Assembly (NCBI RefSeq): GCF_016808335.1
Contig: NC_053146.1
Location: 40,668,470 to 40,732,469 of the forward strand
Length of the DNA stretch: 64,000 bases
Direction: 5' to 3'
DNA from: Panicum virgatum
Taxonomy: Eukaryota; Streptophyta; Magnoliopsida; Poales; Poaceae
Each line of letters starts with the position of its first letter. Within the stretch, counting starts at the first letter, position 1. Positions 22,620-33,945 of the stretch are shown piece after piece. The notes beneath the pieces were generated by a model, which saw only the letters and a list, made by a program, of their open reading frames with translations, was not told the origin of the DNA and ran no database searches. Both the position numbers and the translations under genes were made by a program.

Positions 22620-24837
22620 GCGACAAATGGTGTATCCGACAAGGGATTTGGTGAATTACTAAAACTTGTTAAAAAAAATGCTTCCTAAGGACAATGAATT
22701 GCCTATGACAATGTATTAAGCCAAATAACTTGTTTGCCCTCTAGGATTGGAAGTGCAAAAGATACATGCATGCCCCAACGACTGCATCCTCTACCGAGGC
22801 GAGTACGAGAATTTAGATGCATGCCCCATATGCAGTGCATTGCGTTACAAGATCAAAAAAGATGATCCTGGCGATGTCGATGGGGAGCATCCCCGGAAGA
22901 GAGTTCCTGGTAAGGTCATGTGGTATTCGCCTATAATACCATATTTGAAGCGTCTATTTAGAAATAAAGATAATGCTAAGTTGATGCGATGGCACAAAGA
23001 GGAACGCAAGCAAGACTCGATATTGAGACACCCCGCTGATATTGAGACACCCCGCTGATGGGTCGCAATGGAGAAAAATAGATAGAACGTACACTGAATT
23101 TGAATTGGATGCGAGAAACATAAGGTTCGGTTTGAGTACGGATGGCATGAATCCTTTTGGTGAGATGAGCAGTGGTCATAGCACTTGGCATGTGACTCTT
23201 TGCCTGTACAATCTTCCGCCATGGCTCTGCATGAAATGGAAGTTCATGATGATGCCAGTGCTTATCCCGCGCCCAAAGCAGCCCAAAAATGACATTGATG
23301 TGTACCTAAGACCATTGGTCAAAGAACTCTTATTGCTCTGGGGCGATGAAGGTGTACGGACGTGGGATGAATACAAATAGGAAAACTTCAACCTACGAGC
23401 ATTGCCGTTCGTAATGATCAATGACTGGCCTGCTCATAGTAACTTGTCAGCAAAGCATGCACACATTGTTTAGACGATACCAATAATATATGGTTGACTC
23501 ACTGTAAGAATGTTGTATACATGAGTTATCGTCGGTTTCTTCCCATCAAGCATCCAGTACGAAAGAAGGATACGCATTTCAAAGGCCAAGCGGACCACCG
23601 AACAAAGCCGATGCACCGTAGTGGTAAAGACGTCTTTGACATGGTAAAAGATCTAGAAGTTATTTTTTGGAAAGGGACCTGGTAGCCAACCTATTCCGAA
23701 CGAAAACGGAATGGCGCCCATGTGGAAGAAGAAATCTATATTTTGGGAGCTATCATATTGGGAAGTCTTAGATGTTCGTCATACAATTGATGTGATGCAC
23801 CTCACGAAGAATCTTTGTGTCAACCTGATAGCATTCTTGGGAGTTTACGGAAAGACAAAAGATACACTAGAAGCACGTTAAGAATTGCAACGTATGGAAG
23901 AACGAGATGCCTTACATCCACAACAGCGAGATAATGGACGAGAATGCTTAAGTCCTGCCAGCTATACTCTTAGCAAGGAAGAGAAGGAAAGCATGTTTGA
24001 CTGCTTGAGCAGTATAAAGGTTCTATCTGGATACTCATCTAATATAAAAGGTATCCTAAATTTGGCAGAGAAGAAATTTACAAATTTCAAGTCCCATGAC
24101 TACGACGTGCTTATGACCGAACTTCTTCCGGTTGTGCTGCAAGGGATTCTGCCTGATAACGTCCGGTTAACCATCGTGAAGCTATGTGCCTTCCTCAATG
24201 CAGTGTCTCAAAAGTTAATTGACCCGGACAATTTGATAAAACTGGAAAACGATGTGGTGCAATGCCTTGTTGGCTTTGAACTGATATTTCTACCATCTTT
24301 CTTCAACATCATGACACATCTTCTAGTGCACCTTGTGAAAGAGATTGATATCCTCGGACCAGTATTTCTACACAACATATTCCCATTCGAAAGGTTCATG
24401 GGGGTACTCAAGAAATGTGTTCGTAATCGAGATCGTCCAAAAGAAAGCATCGCCAGTGCCTACGGAACTGAGGAGGTCTTTGACTTTTGTGTTGACTTTA
24501 TTGATGACCTTAAACCAATTGGGGTCCCTGAATCGCGATATGAGGGGAGACTAAATGGAAAGGGTACATTGGGAAAGAAATCTTATGTCTGCACAGATGA
24601 TTTCTCATTCAAGAAAGCGCATTATGCGGTTCTTCAACAATCATCCTTGGTTGACCCGTATATCAAGAAACACATGAAGATTTTGCTCTCCGAATTCCCG
24701 GAAAAGTCTGAGGCATGGATTACACGTGCGCACATGAACACTTTCGGCAGCTGGTTGCGGAAGCATCTAATGCATAACTTGGATATAAGTGAACAACTGT
24801 TCTTATTGGCTAGGGGACTATCTTGGAATATCTTAAC
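22620..24837 (+). pseudogene. TNP2 transposase fragment 2 (Transposase_21 and DUF4218 regions)
   Basis: The first part has the Transposase_21 start (IHACPNDCILYRGEYENLDA, CPIC, KVMWYSPIIPYLKRLF; 22750-23023). A 19-bp tandem duplication (about 23023-23060) then shifts the frame. Reading resumes at 23042 (DGSQWRKIDRTY, LSTDGMNPFGEMSSGHSTWH, WDEYK). A TAG stop follows at 23378-23380, with further frameshifts and stops to 23880. A long open frame then runs 23885-24837 with the DUF4218-type region (FPFERFMGVLKK, ESRYEGRLNGKG). At 24837 the gene is cut by the Tat retrotransposon and continues at 41425 (NILT then YQGYEINENTFYT). TNP2 is the DNA-cleaving transposase of CACTA elements; this copy cannot make a full protein. 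Confidence 0.85.
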
Positions 24838-25851
24838 TGTTGACGCAAAAATCAACGCACTGGAATCTGAGGGCACCGTTCGTCAAGCCTCAGAATGCAG
24901 ACCAAGCGTGCCAGTCAATTTGACATGTAAATTAACAAGGAAACAATAAACCGTAAAATTCATGAGTGTATCGGCTGGATTTCCGAATCACTCTTACGCA
25001 GGGTATCGGCAAGGCTCTGCCGATACAGAAGGCGACAAAAGATCGTGTAAGATGAGCGTATGATAAAAGCGATCTACTACGGATCGGCAATGAGTTGCCG
25101 ATGCCAATGAGCAATTATACGGCTAGATCTAAATGCCGACAAGTGCCAGGTAACAATGTACAAACCCACGAATGTATGGATCTGGACAAGGCTAAACTTA
25201 TAATTCAATCTAATCGGCTTTACAAGGTTTAACGTGATAAACATAGAGCTTACAGCCGATTAAACAGATCACTAAGCTAGGTAGTTTGTGAATTAATCTA
25301 AACGAGAAAACAGCGATGCGCCCAGAGATCAAAGCTTTGATAAGTTCGATAAATTTTGAATAGATCTGAACGAAGCGACAGCGATGCGCCCGGAAGCTAA
25401 AGCTCAGATTTACTCGGTAAACGAAAACTTACCAGCAAACCAAGTCGCTCGAATGTGAGACGTCCTTGATCAGCTTGAAAGAACTCGCCGCAAGAAAAAG
25501 ATGGCGAAGCCGCCGACGAGAAAGTAAATTGCAAGTAGAGTAAAATTTTGTTTGTTGGATGTGTATCAATCTGTTACAATGGCCGGGGTTCATATTTATA
25601 CACCACGCTAACACAATCTGGCCGATCACGGCAAAACATGATCTATTCTAGGGAATAAAAACTACTTCTAAAAATAAGATAATTCTTGCCAAACCAAAGT
25701 CAAAATATCTAGTCAACTTCTTCCCCTTCGGTCAGCAAGATTTTTGACCGTGGCACATGATCACCCCTCCAAATCCACCGATCGTACGGCGCAGAACTTT
25801 TTCTCCTTTGCAACATTTTCCCTTGACACGTGCCAAAATTTGGTGTCAACA
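24838..25851 (-). repeat. 3' LTR of the Tat element
   Basis: This 1014-bp LTR starts TGTTGACGC and ends GTGTCAACA in plus-strand reading. It matches the two halves of the 5' LTR at 33644-33945 and 40705-41419, with scattered differences. On its inner side (25852-25866) the minus strand reads a purine-rich tract (GTGGGGGCATG), the likely polypurine tract. Confidence 0.9.
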
Positions 25852-26234
25852 CATGCCCCCACAAATTCGGAGTGAAAATGTTCTTTTTACTTTGAAATTA
25901 AACCTCGTCATGATTATGCTGCCGAACGGTCTTTTCACTTACTGCAGCTTCGCTTCCCGTGCGGGTGACGAGTGAAAATCTCTTCTTTGCCCTCAACCCT
26001 TCATCTTCTCGTCCGCACAACGGGAATCTGCCGATTCACCTTCCGTCTTTTTACCCATGCGCCCCTCGATTAGACCCAAGAGTAAAGGCTATGCTGGGGC
26101 ACGCAACCGATTCACCTTCCTTAACTTGGGCTATAAATCGCCCCATCGGCACTGTAGTCTCCTCATCGGCCAAAGCTTTCCTTGCCTTCTCTTCCAGTCC
26201 AAAAACCCTAGCCTCCTCTCCTTCTTCAAAATAA

Positions 26235-26966
26235 ATGGCCAACAACAAGCGCATCGGCGAGGGCTCCTCCGACGCTCCTCTGCCGCTCCGTCCCCGTCTA
26301 GGGTAAGACTTTGTCTTCTTCTCTGTCAATGTTGCATTTCTTGATCTTCTTTGACCATATGCTCTTCTTTGTAGGTACGCTGCCATGGAGCTTCCCCCCA
26401 ATTTCCAGATCCTGGACGTGGGTCCCCAGGACTACATCCGCGACCTCCTCCGCCAGCTCAATGAGGCCCACAGCGACCTCGACCGGGCACGGACGGACCA
26501 AGTCATCGTCTGCGGCCAACTCACCAGCGCTGACACTAAGGCCGCAAGTAAGTTCTGGAATCATGCCTTCCTCAGTGATCTTCCCAAATCTTTCATTCTA
26601 ATCTCTCCTTCTTTCTTAGAACTGGAGGCACAGGTCCAGACCCTCCTGGACGCTGCCCGAGTCGCCATCGACTCGCTGAACGCGAGGGGGAACACCGTCG
26701 CCACACGCCTCCAGAACATTCCAGCCCGCGTCACGGAGGTCGCTGAGCACGGGGCTCACGAGGGTTCTGCCAGAGCCATCGCCGTCATCTCCACCATGTC
26801 CGGGGCAGACTTCCGGCAGTGGGCGCTGATCTTCCCCGAGCCAGGGCTGCGGCGAGAAGCTTTCGAAGAGCTCGTCGATGACCTCTATCACCCTGCTTAT
26901 GCCGTCGCCGGTGACATCAGCGCGGAGGGGGTCATCAGCAACCTCTTCGGGGAAGAGTCAGATTAG
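26235..26966 (+). CDS. Antisense ORF of the Tat element, 3 predicted exons, 195 aa
   Basis: This ORF lies opposite to gag-pol, between integrase and the 3' LTR, the usual place of antisense ORFs in Tat elements. Proposed exons are 26235-26302, 26375-26547 and 26620-26966. Introns have GTAAGA...TTTGTAG and GTAAGTT...TTTCTTAG ends. The first junction must be spliced to reach the upstream ATG. The second intron is 72 nt, has no stop, and could be retained in frame. The protein starts MANNKRIGEGSS, has a helical, heptad-like middle (DYIRDLLRQLNEAHSDLDRA; LEAQVQTLLDAARVAIDSLN) and ends LFGEESD. There is no stop or frameshift, unlike gag-pol. I assign no function; coiled-coil or DNA-binding roles are guesses. 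Confidence 0.65.
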
Positions 26967-27321
26967 GTCGTAGTATGTAACAGCCTAACTGGCTCTTTGT
27001 AAATATAATCAATGAACTGGCACCCCTCGTTGGCTTCCATCTTCCGTCTTTATTGTGTTCCGTACTGATTTCTGTCTTGCAACTGCGCCGAATAAATCAA
27101 CACCTTCTTGCGATTCAAAATCAAATAGAAAACCAAGTCAAACCCAAACCATATATTTTTGGATTAGACTTTTTGATCTAAGGGCGATATATGTCATATC
27201 GGCCACGAAAACACATGAACACATCACGATACGATCAAGTTTTTCCTTTATTTTTGCACTAAAGGCGATATGCTTTCCGTATTGGCTATTCTAAATTCAA
27301 CCGATCTTTTCACGTAATTGG

Positions 27322-28320
27322 CTATTTGTCTACCCAAACACTTGGGTAATACTTCTTCAAATATTTTCCATTAAGTGCGCTGAAAAATTCTTCTCCTTCC
27401 AGAGTCTCCAAAATATATGCGTTCCCCAGAACGCATCTGCTAATCTTGTACGGTCCTTCCCATGTTGGAGACCATTTGCCAAACTTGGGATCTTTAGCTC
27501 CTATCAGCAGGACTAGCTTCCAAACCAAGTCTCCTTGGTCAAAAGATTTGGCCTTGACCTTCTTGTCATACCATCGGCCAATTCTAGCTTTATTAGCCTC
27601 GATGCTGATGAGAGCATTCAGCCGATGTCCAGCTAAGTCTTCCAACTCATCCTTCATCAATGCAGTATAATCATCGGTTGTCAACTGATCTTGAAACGTA
27701 ACCCGCCTGAAACCAAGTCTAGTTTCCCAAGGCAGTACAGCTTCATGTCCATAGACTAGCTGATACGGAGACACTTTAGTAGCTCCATGGCAAGACATTC
27801 TGTAGGCCCACTAAGCTTCATTAAGAGTTGTATGCCACCTCTTTGGCTATTCCTCAATTTTCCTCTTAATCAACTTGATGATTCTTTTATTGGAAGCTTT
27901 TGCCTGACCATTGGCTTGAGCATAGTATGGAGAAGAATTTAACAATTTAATTCCCATACTTGCAGCAAACTCTCCAAACTCTTCTAAAACAAACATACTG
28001 CCTTGATCGGTCATAATAGTTAGCGAAGTGCCTAACCGATAAACAATATGTTCCTTCACAAATTCAACCATCTCCTTGGATGTTACTGTCTTCAGATGAA
28101 TCGCTTTAACCCACTTGGTGAAGTAATCTGTCGCTACCAGTATGAACTTGTGATTCTTGCTGGATGGTGGATAAATCTGTCCAATCAAATCAATTCCCCA
28201 TCCTCTAAATGGCCACAGCTTAATGATGGGATTCATAGCCGATGCCGGTGCTCTCTGCACATTTCCAAATTTCTGACACCCTTGACAACCCATGTAATAA
28301 GTGAAGCAATCTTCTAGCAT
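27322..28320 (-). pseudogene. Tat element integrase, broken and missing its catalytic Glu
   Basis: On the minus strand, 28320-27847 carries the end of the zinc-binding part (CQGCQKFG) and the catalytic core: WGIDLIG (first Asp), TDQGSMF (second Asp) and AQANGQAKASNK. The residue exactly 35 positions after the second Asp is Lys where the DD35E triad needs Glu. Stops separate this from 27798-27322, which holds the C-terminal part (VSPYQLVYGHEAVLPWETRL, GDLVWKL, TWEGPYKI, with a GPY-like motif). The upstream reading from 28562 (RRMDTFGQPC) joins only by a frameshift near 28314-28320. Confidence 0.85.
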
Positions 28321-28562
28321 GGTTGGCCAAAAGTATCCATTCTTCTAATCACCCACTTAATTTTGTATGCCGATTGATGCGAGCCGCAGACACCCTCATG
28401 TATTTCTCCCATTAAAACTTTAGCTTCTTCTTTGTCGAGGCATCTAAGTAAAACTCCATCAATCGTCCGATAATATAATTCTCCTTCAAGCAACACATAT
28501 TTAGTCGCTTGAAATCTGATCCTTCGGCTTACTTTCTTGGAGGGATCTTCCCAATACTCCAC
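28314..28562 (-). pseudogene. Tat pol linker: integrase zinc-binding N-terminus
   Basis: This frame (VSRRIRFQATKYVLLEGELY, then RCLDKEEAKVLMGEIHEGVC, GSHQSAYKI) matches the segment between the second RNase H and the integrase core, including the His-rich start of the HHCC zinc-binding domain. It runs into the integrase core in another frame. Confidence 0.75.
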
Positions 28563-28574
28563 AATTTCTTTCCT

Positions 28575-28982
28575 TCAATCATCAGTAGGCAATTCCAAAG
28601 TCATCAGACCTTCAATCGGCCGATAACCAGAAGCATGTTGTGCTAGTTGATTGGCATCTTCATTGTAAATCTTGGGTACATGTTCGATGGTCACTTTCTT
28701 GAATTCTTTCAACAATCGGCAGCATTCCTCATGATAAATCCGTAGAATATCATATTTGCATTCATATATGCCGATCAACTGATTAACTACCAGCATGAAA
28801 TCCCCAAATATCTCAACTGCATCAGCTCCAATCTCTTGTAACAGCCGAATTCCCTTAAGCAAGGCCTGGTATTCGGCTTTATTATTTGTAGCAGTAGCTT
28901 CTATTGGAAAAGACAACTCAAAAATTGCCTCCCCCCCCGAGGTGACACCAAGACAATGCCAATGCCAGATCCAACTCCACAT
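28575..28982 (-). pseudogene. Second (archaeal-type) RNase H of the Tat element
   Basis: The domain starts in the upstream pol frame with LFFDGSSCG (first catalytic Asp, near 28995). It continues after a frameshift at a run of nine C bases (28929-28939 region) with NNKAEYQAL (catalytic Glu) and EIFGDFMLVVNQL (next Asp), ending ANQLAQHASGY. An extra RNase H of this kind is a known hallmark of the Tat lineage. The acidic residues survive, but the frameshift separates them. Confidence 0.8.
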
Positions 28983-30568
28983 GATGAACCATCAAAGAAT
29001 AATGTCCATGGAACTAGATGAACAACTTCTAATTTCGGCCCACAATGTTGAACAACAAAATCGGCCATGACTTGCCCTTTAACTGCTTTAGCCGATTCAT
29101 ATCTCAGATCAAACTCAGACAAGGCCAGAATCCATTTTCCAATTCTCCCACTCAGAATCGGCAAAGAGAGCATGTATTTGATAACATCATCTTTGCTTAC
29201 CACAACACACTCAGCCGATAATAGATAATGGCTAAGCTTGGTACAAGAAAAGTATAAGCAAAGACATAATCTTTCAACAGGAGAATACCTGGTTTCAGCA
29301 TCCAAGAGTCTTCTACTGATGAAATAAATCACGCACTCTTTTCCTTCAAACTCTTGAATAAGGGCCGATCCGATAGCACGCTCATCAGCCGATAAATATA
29401 ACTTAAACTGCTTGTGCTTTTGTGGTGGAACCAACACAGGAGGCGATGTTAGATATTGCTTGATTTCATCCAACGCCTTTTGCTGCGCTCCTCCCCACAC
29501 AAATTCCTGATCAGCTTTCAACTTCAATAAAGGACTGAACGGCTGTATCTTACCGGATAGATTAGCAATAAACCTCCGAATAAAATTAATCTTGCCGATC
29601 AATGATTGAAGTTCAACTTTTGTTTCTGGACCCACTACTTTGTTAATGGCTGCAATAGTCTTCTGACTAATCTCGATTCCTCTTTCATGTACCATGAACC
29701 CAAGGAACTGACCAGCCGACATTCCAAATGCACACTTTTTAGGCTTCATCTTTAATCCATGTCTTCTGGTACATTCCAAAGCTTTACGTAGGTTGGCTAA
29801 ATGCTCTTGATACCCTTTGGACTTCACCACAACATCATCAATATAAATTTCAACAATCTTGTCGATGATTTCATGGAAGATATAATTCATGGCTCTTTGG
29901 TATATTGCTCCAGCGTTCTTCAAACCAAAAGTCATGACAATCCATTCAAACAAACCAACATGTCCTGGACATCTAAATGCAGTTTTATGAATATCTTCCT
30001 CAGCCATGAATATCTGATTGTATCCAGCATTCCCATCCACGAAGCTGATCACCTTATGCCTTGCAGCAGCATCCACCAACATATCGGCAACTGGCATTGG
30101 ATAACCATCCATCGGCGTAGCTTTGTTGAGATCTCTGAAGTCAATGCATACACGTAACTTCCCATTCTTCTTATACACAGGAAACACATTGGATATCCAT
30201 TCAGCATATCTGCATTGCTTGATAAACTTTGCTTCTATCAACTTTGTGACCTCGGCCTTTATATCTGGTAAAATCTTAGGATTGCACGGTCTTGACCCTT
30301 GCTGATGTGGCCGATATCCAGGCTTGATAGGCAAACGGTGTTCAACAATAGACCGATCCAAACCTGGCATTTCATAATACTCCCAAGCAAAACAATCTTT
30401 GTATTCTTTTAACAGCTTTATCAACTCTTGTTTATACTCAGGATCTAACTTAGCACTAATAAATGTCGGCCTTGGCCTATCTCCATCTCCAATGTCTACT
30501 TCCTCCAATGCATCGACCGATGTGAACCCATGCCCCAACTTCCCTTCATCTTCTAGGAACTCATCCAT
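28901..30568 (-). CDS. Tat element reverse transcriptase plus RNase H, open reading frame
   Basis: A 555-codon uninterrupted frame holds the RT domain: RVCIDFRDLNKATPMDGYPM, then FVDGNAGYNQI, and the catalytic YIDDVVVKS. The Ty3-type RNase H follows, with SADERAIGSALIQ where Asp-type catalytic residues are expected, then SRRLLDAETRYSPVERLCL. The frame opens with LEDEGKLGHGFTSVDALEEV, a linker usually found after the protease. The protease itself is absent upstream. The frame ends by shifting inside the second RNase H. In life this part is made as a Gag-Pol polyprotein. Confidence 0.9.
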   Translation of the reverse strand: MDEFLEDEGKLGHGFTSVDALEEVDIGDGDRPRPTFISAKLDPEYKQELIKLLKEYKDCFAWEYYEMPGLDRSIVEHRLPIKPGYRPHQQGSRPCNPKILPDIKAEVTKLIEAKFIKQCRYAEWISNVFPVYKKNGKLRVCIDFRDLNKATPMDGYPMPVADMLVDAAARHKVISFVDGNAGYNQIFMAEEDIHKTAFRCPGHVGLFEWIVMTFGLKNAGAIYQRAMNYIFHEIIDKIVEIYIDDVVVKSKGYQEHLANLRKALECTRRHGLKMKPKKCAFGMSAGQFLGFMVHERGIEISQKTIAAINKVVGPETKVELQSLIGKINFIRRFIANLSGKIQPFSPLLKLKADQEFVWGGAQQKALDEIKQYLTSPPVLVPPQKHKQFKLYLSADERAIGSALIQEFEGKECVIYFISRRLLDAETRYSPVERLCLCLYFSCTKLSHYLLSAECVVVSKDDVIKYMLSLPILSGRIGKWILALSEFDLRYESAKAVKGQVMADFVVQHCGPKLEVVHLVPWTLFFDGSSCGVGSGIGIVLVSPRGGRQFLSCLFQ

Positions 30569-33500
30569 TAGGAACGGTTGGGAGAACTGACTACTTGGAT
30601 CGGTAGAAGCATGGAGGTTACATTAACAGATGTGGCCGATGATTCTGATTGCTGTCCTCCATCGGCCTTTGGCTTGACACGCCAAACTTCAGATCTGACT
30701 CCCCTCCTAGGAGCCTCTCTTCTTTCCTCTTCTTCCAGGGCCTCTGTCTGACGCAGTCTCTGAACTCGTCTCTTTTGCGACCTGGTCAATCCTCCTGGAC
30801 AGCATTGAGGCCAATCAATGTTGTCATGAACAGGTACTCTTTCTGGATCTCTGCGGTGTGGGTACTCATCGGGAATATGAGCAGTAGCAGCTTGTTCAAC
30901 TCGCTCATCGGCAGAAATCCTTCCTCCTGTAGGATCACGCATCATGGTCCTGCTCCCCAGCCAATCATGCACTGAAACCCTGCCCCCCAGCCGATCATGT
31001 ATAGAGATGCGTCTATCATTGCTCCTCTCTCTAATGATCGGCCCTCGAGGCCTCTGGTCGAAACGTGGCTTCTTGAATGACCAGTCTTCACGATAGAAGC
31101 TGTTGCACTCTGGACAATCATCCACTGTCAGCAGAGTCAACCCTTCTTCCCAACAGTACACAAAGAAAGGACACTTCCAATGTCCCTCACGTCGTCTGGC
31201 AGATTCTTCCCGGTACTGTCTTCTCTCTTGATCACGCTGGAATTTGTTCAACAGCATCTGAGATGTGACCTTCTTCTTAGGCGCCGCCGATTCTTCTCTC
31301 TGTTGCGGCCCTTTGCCTTTAGCATCATCGGCCATAATCTGTGCTTTGGGATCAACAGCACCAGACTCCTTGGCCGATTGTGATGTGAGCATCTTGGTTT
31401 GTAAAGCATTACCCTTCTTTCCAACATCTACCATGTTTGCTAGAAACGGATGCCCATCAATCTTCATCGGCTTTTTGGGTGTCTCAAACTTGAGCCTGCC
31501 CTGCTCTATAGCCGATTGTATCTACTGACGGAATACCTTGCACTCATTAGTATCATAAGATGTCGCATTGTGCCACTTGCAGTACTTGATATTTTTCAAT
31601 TCCTGATCTGTCTGGATCTTATGATATGGCTTCAACTTAATTTGTCAGTCTGACAGCAATAGGTCGAAGATCTTGTCAGCTTTGGTAATATCGAACCCAT
31701 ACTTCTCGGGTTCTTTGTTACCAAAAGGACATGAGATCGGCTTCTTACTGTTCTGAACACATTCAGCCGATCCCACTATCTGATCATTATCTGAATCAGA
31801 AGAATCTGAGCAGTCAACGAAGTTAATCTTTTTTGGAAGTTGCTCCTCTTCTATTCATATGGTCTTGCCTCTCCTGTCATCCTGTTCGCCATCTGACTGA
31901 TGCTGTAGAACTCCTGAGAAGCATACTTCTCCTTGATGTGTGGCAGGAGTCCTTGGAAGGCAACATCTGCTAGATGTTGATCAGACAGAACCCGACTAAA
32001 GCACCGGTTCTTGACATCTCTAAACCTCTAGATGAAGGTAACGACCGATTCATCGTTTCTTTACCTCAGGTTGGTCAAATAGGTCAACTTCATCTCCTCT
32101 ACACTAGAGTAGAAGAACTGGTGGAACTGTTTCTCTAGATCGGCCCAGTATATGATGGAATTGGCTGGTAATGTAGTGAACCATGTAAAGGCCGATCCAG
32201 ACAAGGACATGGAAAACAAACACACTTTTAATGCATCATGTTGAGCTGCCTCTCCACACTGCACAATGAATCTGTTGATATGTTCTACTGTGGAGACTTC
32301 CCCCTGTCCAGAAAACTTGGTGAAATCTGGAAGCTTGTACTTGTGGGGCAATGGCAATTGATCATAAGCAGCTGGATATGGAGTTCTGTACATCAGATTC
32401 TGCTGCTTTGGTTTCAAACCAAACTGATATCTCATAACCTCAGCAATCTTGGATGTCCAATCGATCTGTTGACCACCAGCCGATGATGTCTGTGGTGCTG
32501 ATGGAATCAACGGCAAAGTTGTCGATGCTGGCTGGACGCTTGGTGAGGTCATCGGCTAAGTAGCCGATGCGGTCTGTGTAGCTTGCTGAGGAGGTTGATT
32601 AGATGGTGATTGGTACATCACCATCTCATTGCTTGGACTACTCTATGTTACCCCTTGACTAGACTGACGGCGTGCAAAACTAGGTACATTAGGCACATCC
32701 ATATGGCGCAACATACCAGTCGCAAAATCTTAGAAAACCCATGTGACTCCGTTGGCATGTGGGAGTCTGTTTGCCAGAACTTCTGTTGGAGACTTGGGTT
32801 GCAACATCATCGCCAGATACTGTTCTTGTGGTGTCGGCCATGGAGACGTGGTTTGGACTTGCTGGCGAAGGCACTGATGCAGGTGTAACAGCTAGTTGTG
32901 ACGCTGGTGCGGTGTCTTGAGGCTGAGTCGGCTGTGGAGCCGACGCATTTTCTTGCTGGTTCATCAGATGAGAAGCCGATGTACTTAGCTGCTTTGATGG
33001 AGATGGAATCATGAATTCCGGAGGCATACCAAGTCCAGTAGTTGGATTCCAACCAACTGGGTGTCCTGACATGAAATTCCCGTGTGCATATGTAGCCATT
33101 GGCGTAGAATTGGTGTACATAGGAGGAACCTGAGTTGATGCTACAGTACTAATTGGCTATACATCTAAGACTTTCCCTTCTGCCTGAGCTTGGGGGTCAA
33201 TCTATGGTGTTCCAGTAGTCGATCCAACAGGAGAGAAGACCATCTGACTACCTTGATAATAAGCTGGTCCCATAAAACCAGGTGTCTCTCTATCTTGTAG
33301 CGTCTTGAGCATAGCATTGTGGACATGGTTGGCCATGATTGGAGCATGATTCGCGAAAGCATGTCCAATCGCCTGATTCATCTGATGTATCATCCTGTCC
33401 TACTTCGGTAACTCTTCATATGGTACAAAAGTGGGAAAATTAAACTTTTTGACTACCTCTCCACTTCTGTTGGTGCTGAAGGACAAAAGGCACTGTTGCT

Positions 33501-33606
33501 CAAAAGCATCTATGAGAGCTTTAAGTTCTGCCTTGTGTTCTTCCTTCAACTTCTCTTTATCAATTGGGATCTGATTATTTCCCGAAATCTCTGCCTTCTC
33601 TGACAT
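30569..33606 (-). pseudogene. Tat element gag, decayed; retropepsin domain not found
   Basis: Gag starts at 33606 (MSEKAEISGNNQIPIDKEKL). TAG stops follow at 33400-33402, 33202-33204 and 33157-33159. The capsid-like core is open at 32552-32061 (YKLPDFTKFSGQGEVSTVEH, CLFSMSLSGSAFTWFTTLPA). Frameshifts and a stop near 31523 precede a 299-codon frame (31467-30569) with a cysteine-containing nucleocapsid-like region (WKCPFFVYCWEEG, DDCPECN). That frame ends next to the RT linker, with no Asp-Ser/Thr-Gly-type protease motif between them. A deletion has most likely joined the gag end to the RT linker. Confidence 0.8.
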
Positions 33607-33643
33607 CTTGATATTCCGTGGTCCCACCGAGCGTGCCAAAAGA
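33607..33643 (-). other. Primer-binding site region of the Tat element
   Basis: Immediately inside the 5' LTR the minus strand reads TTTGGCACGCTCGGTGGGAC, the position and TGG start expected of a tRNA primer-binding site. I cannot assign the tRNA from memory with confidence. Confidence 0.55.
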
Positions 33644-33945
33644 TGTATTGACGCAAAAATCAACGCACTGGAATCTGAGGGCACCGTTCGCCAAGCCTCA
33701 TAATGCAGACCATGCGTGCCAGTCAATTTGACCTGTAAATTGACAAGAAAACAATAAACCGTCAAATTCAAGAGTGTATCGACCAGATTTCTGAATCACT
33801 CTTATGCAGGGTATCGGCAAGGCTCTACCGATACAGAAGGCGATAAAAGATCGTGTAAGATGAGTGTATGATAAAAGCGATCTACTACGGATCAGCAATG
33901 AGCTGCCGATGCCGATGAGCAACCAGACGGCTAGATCTAAAAGCC

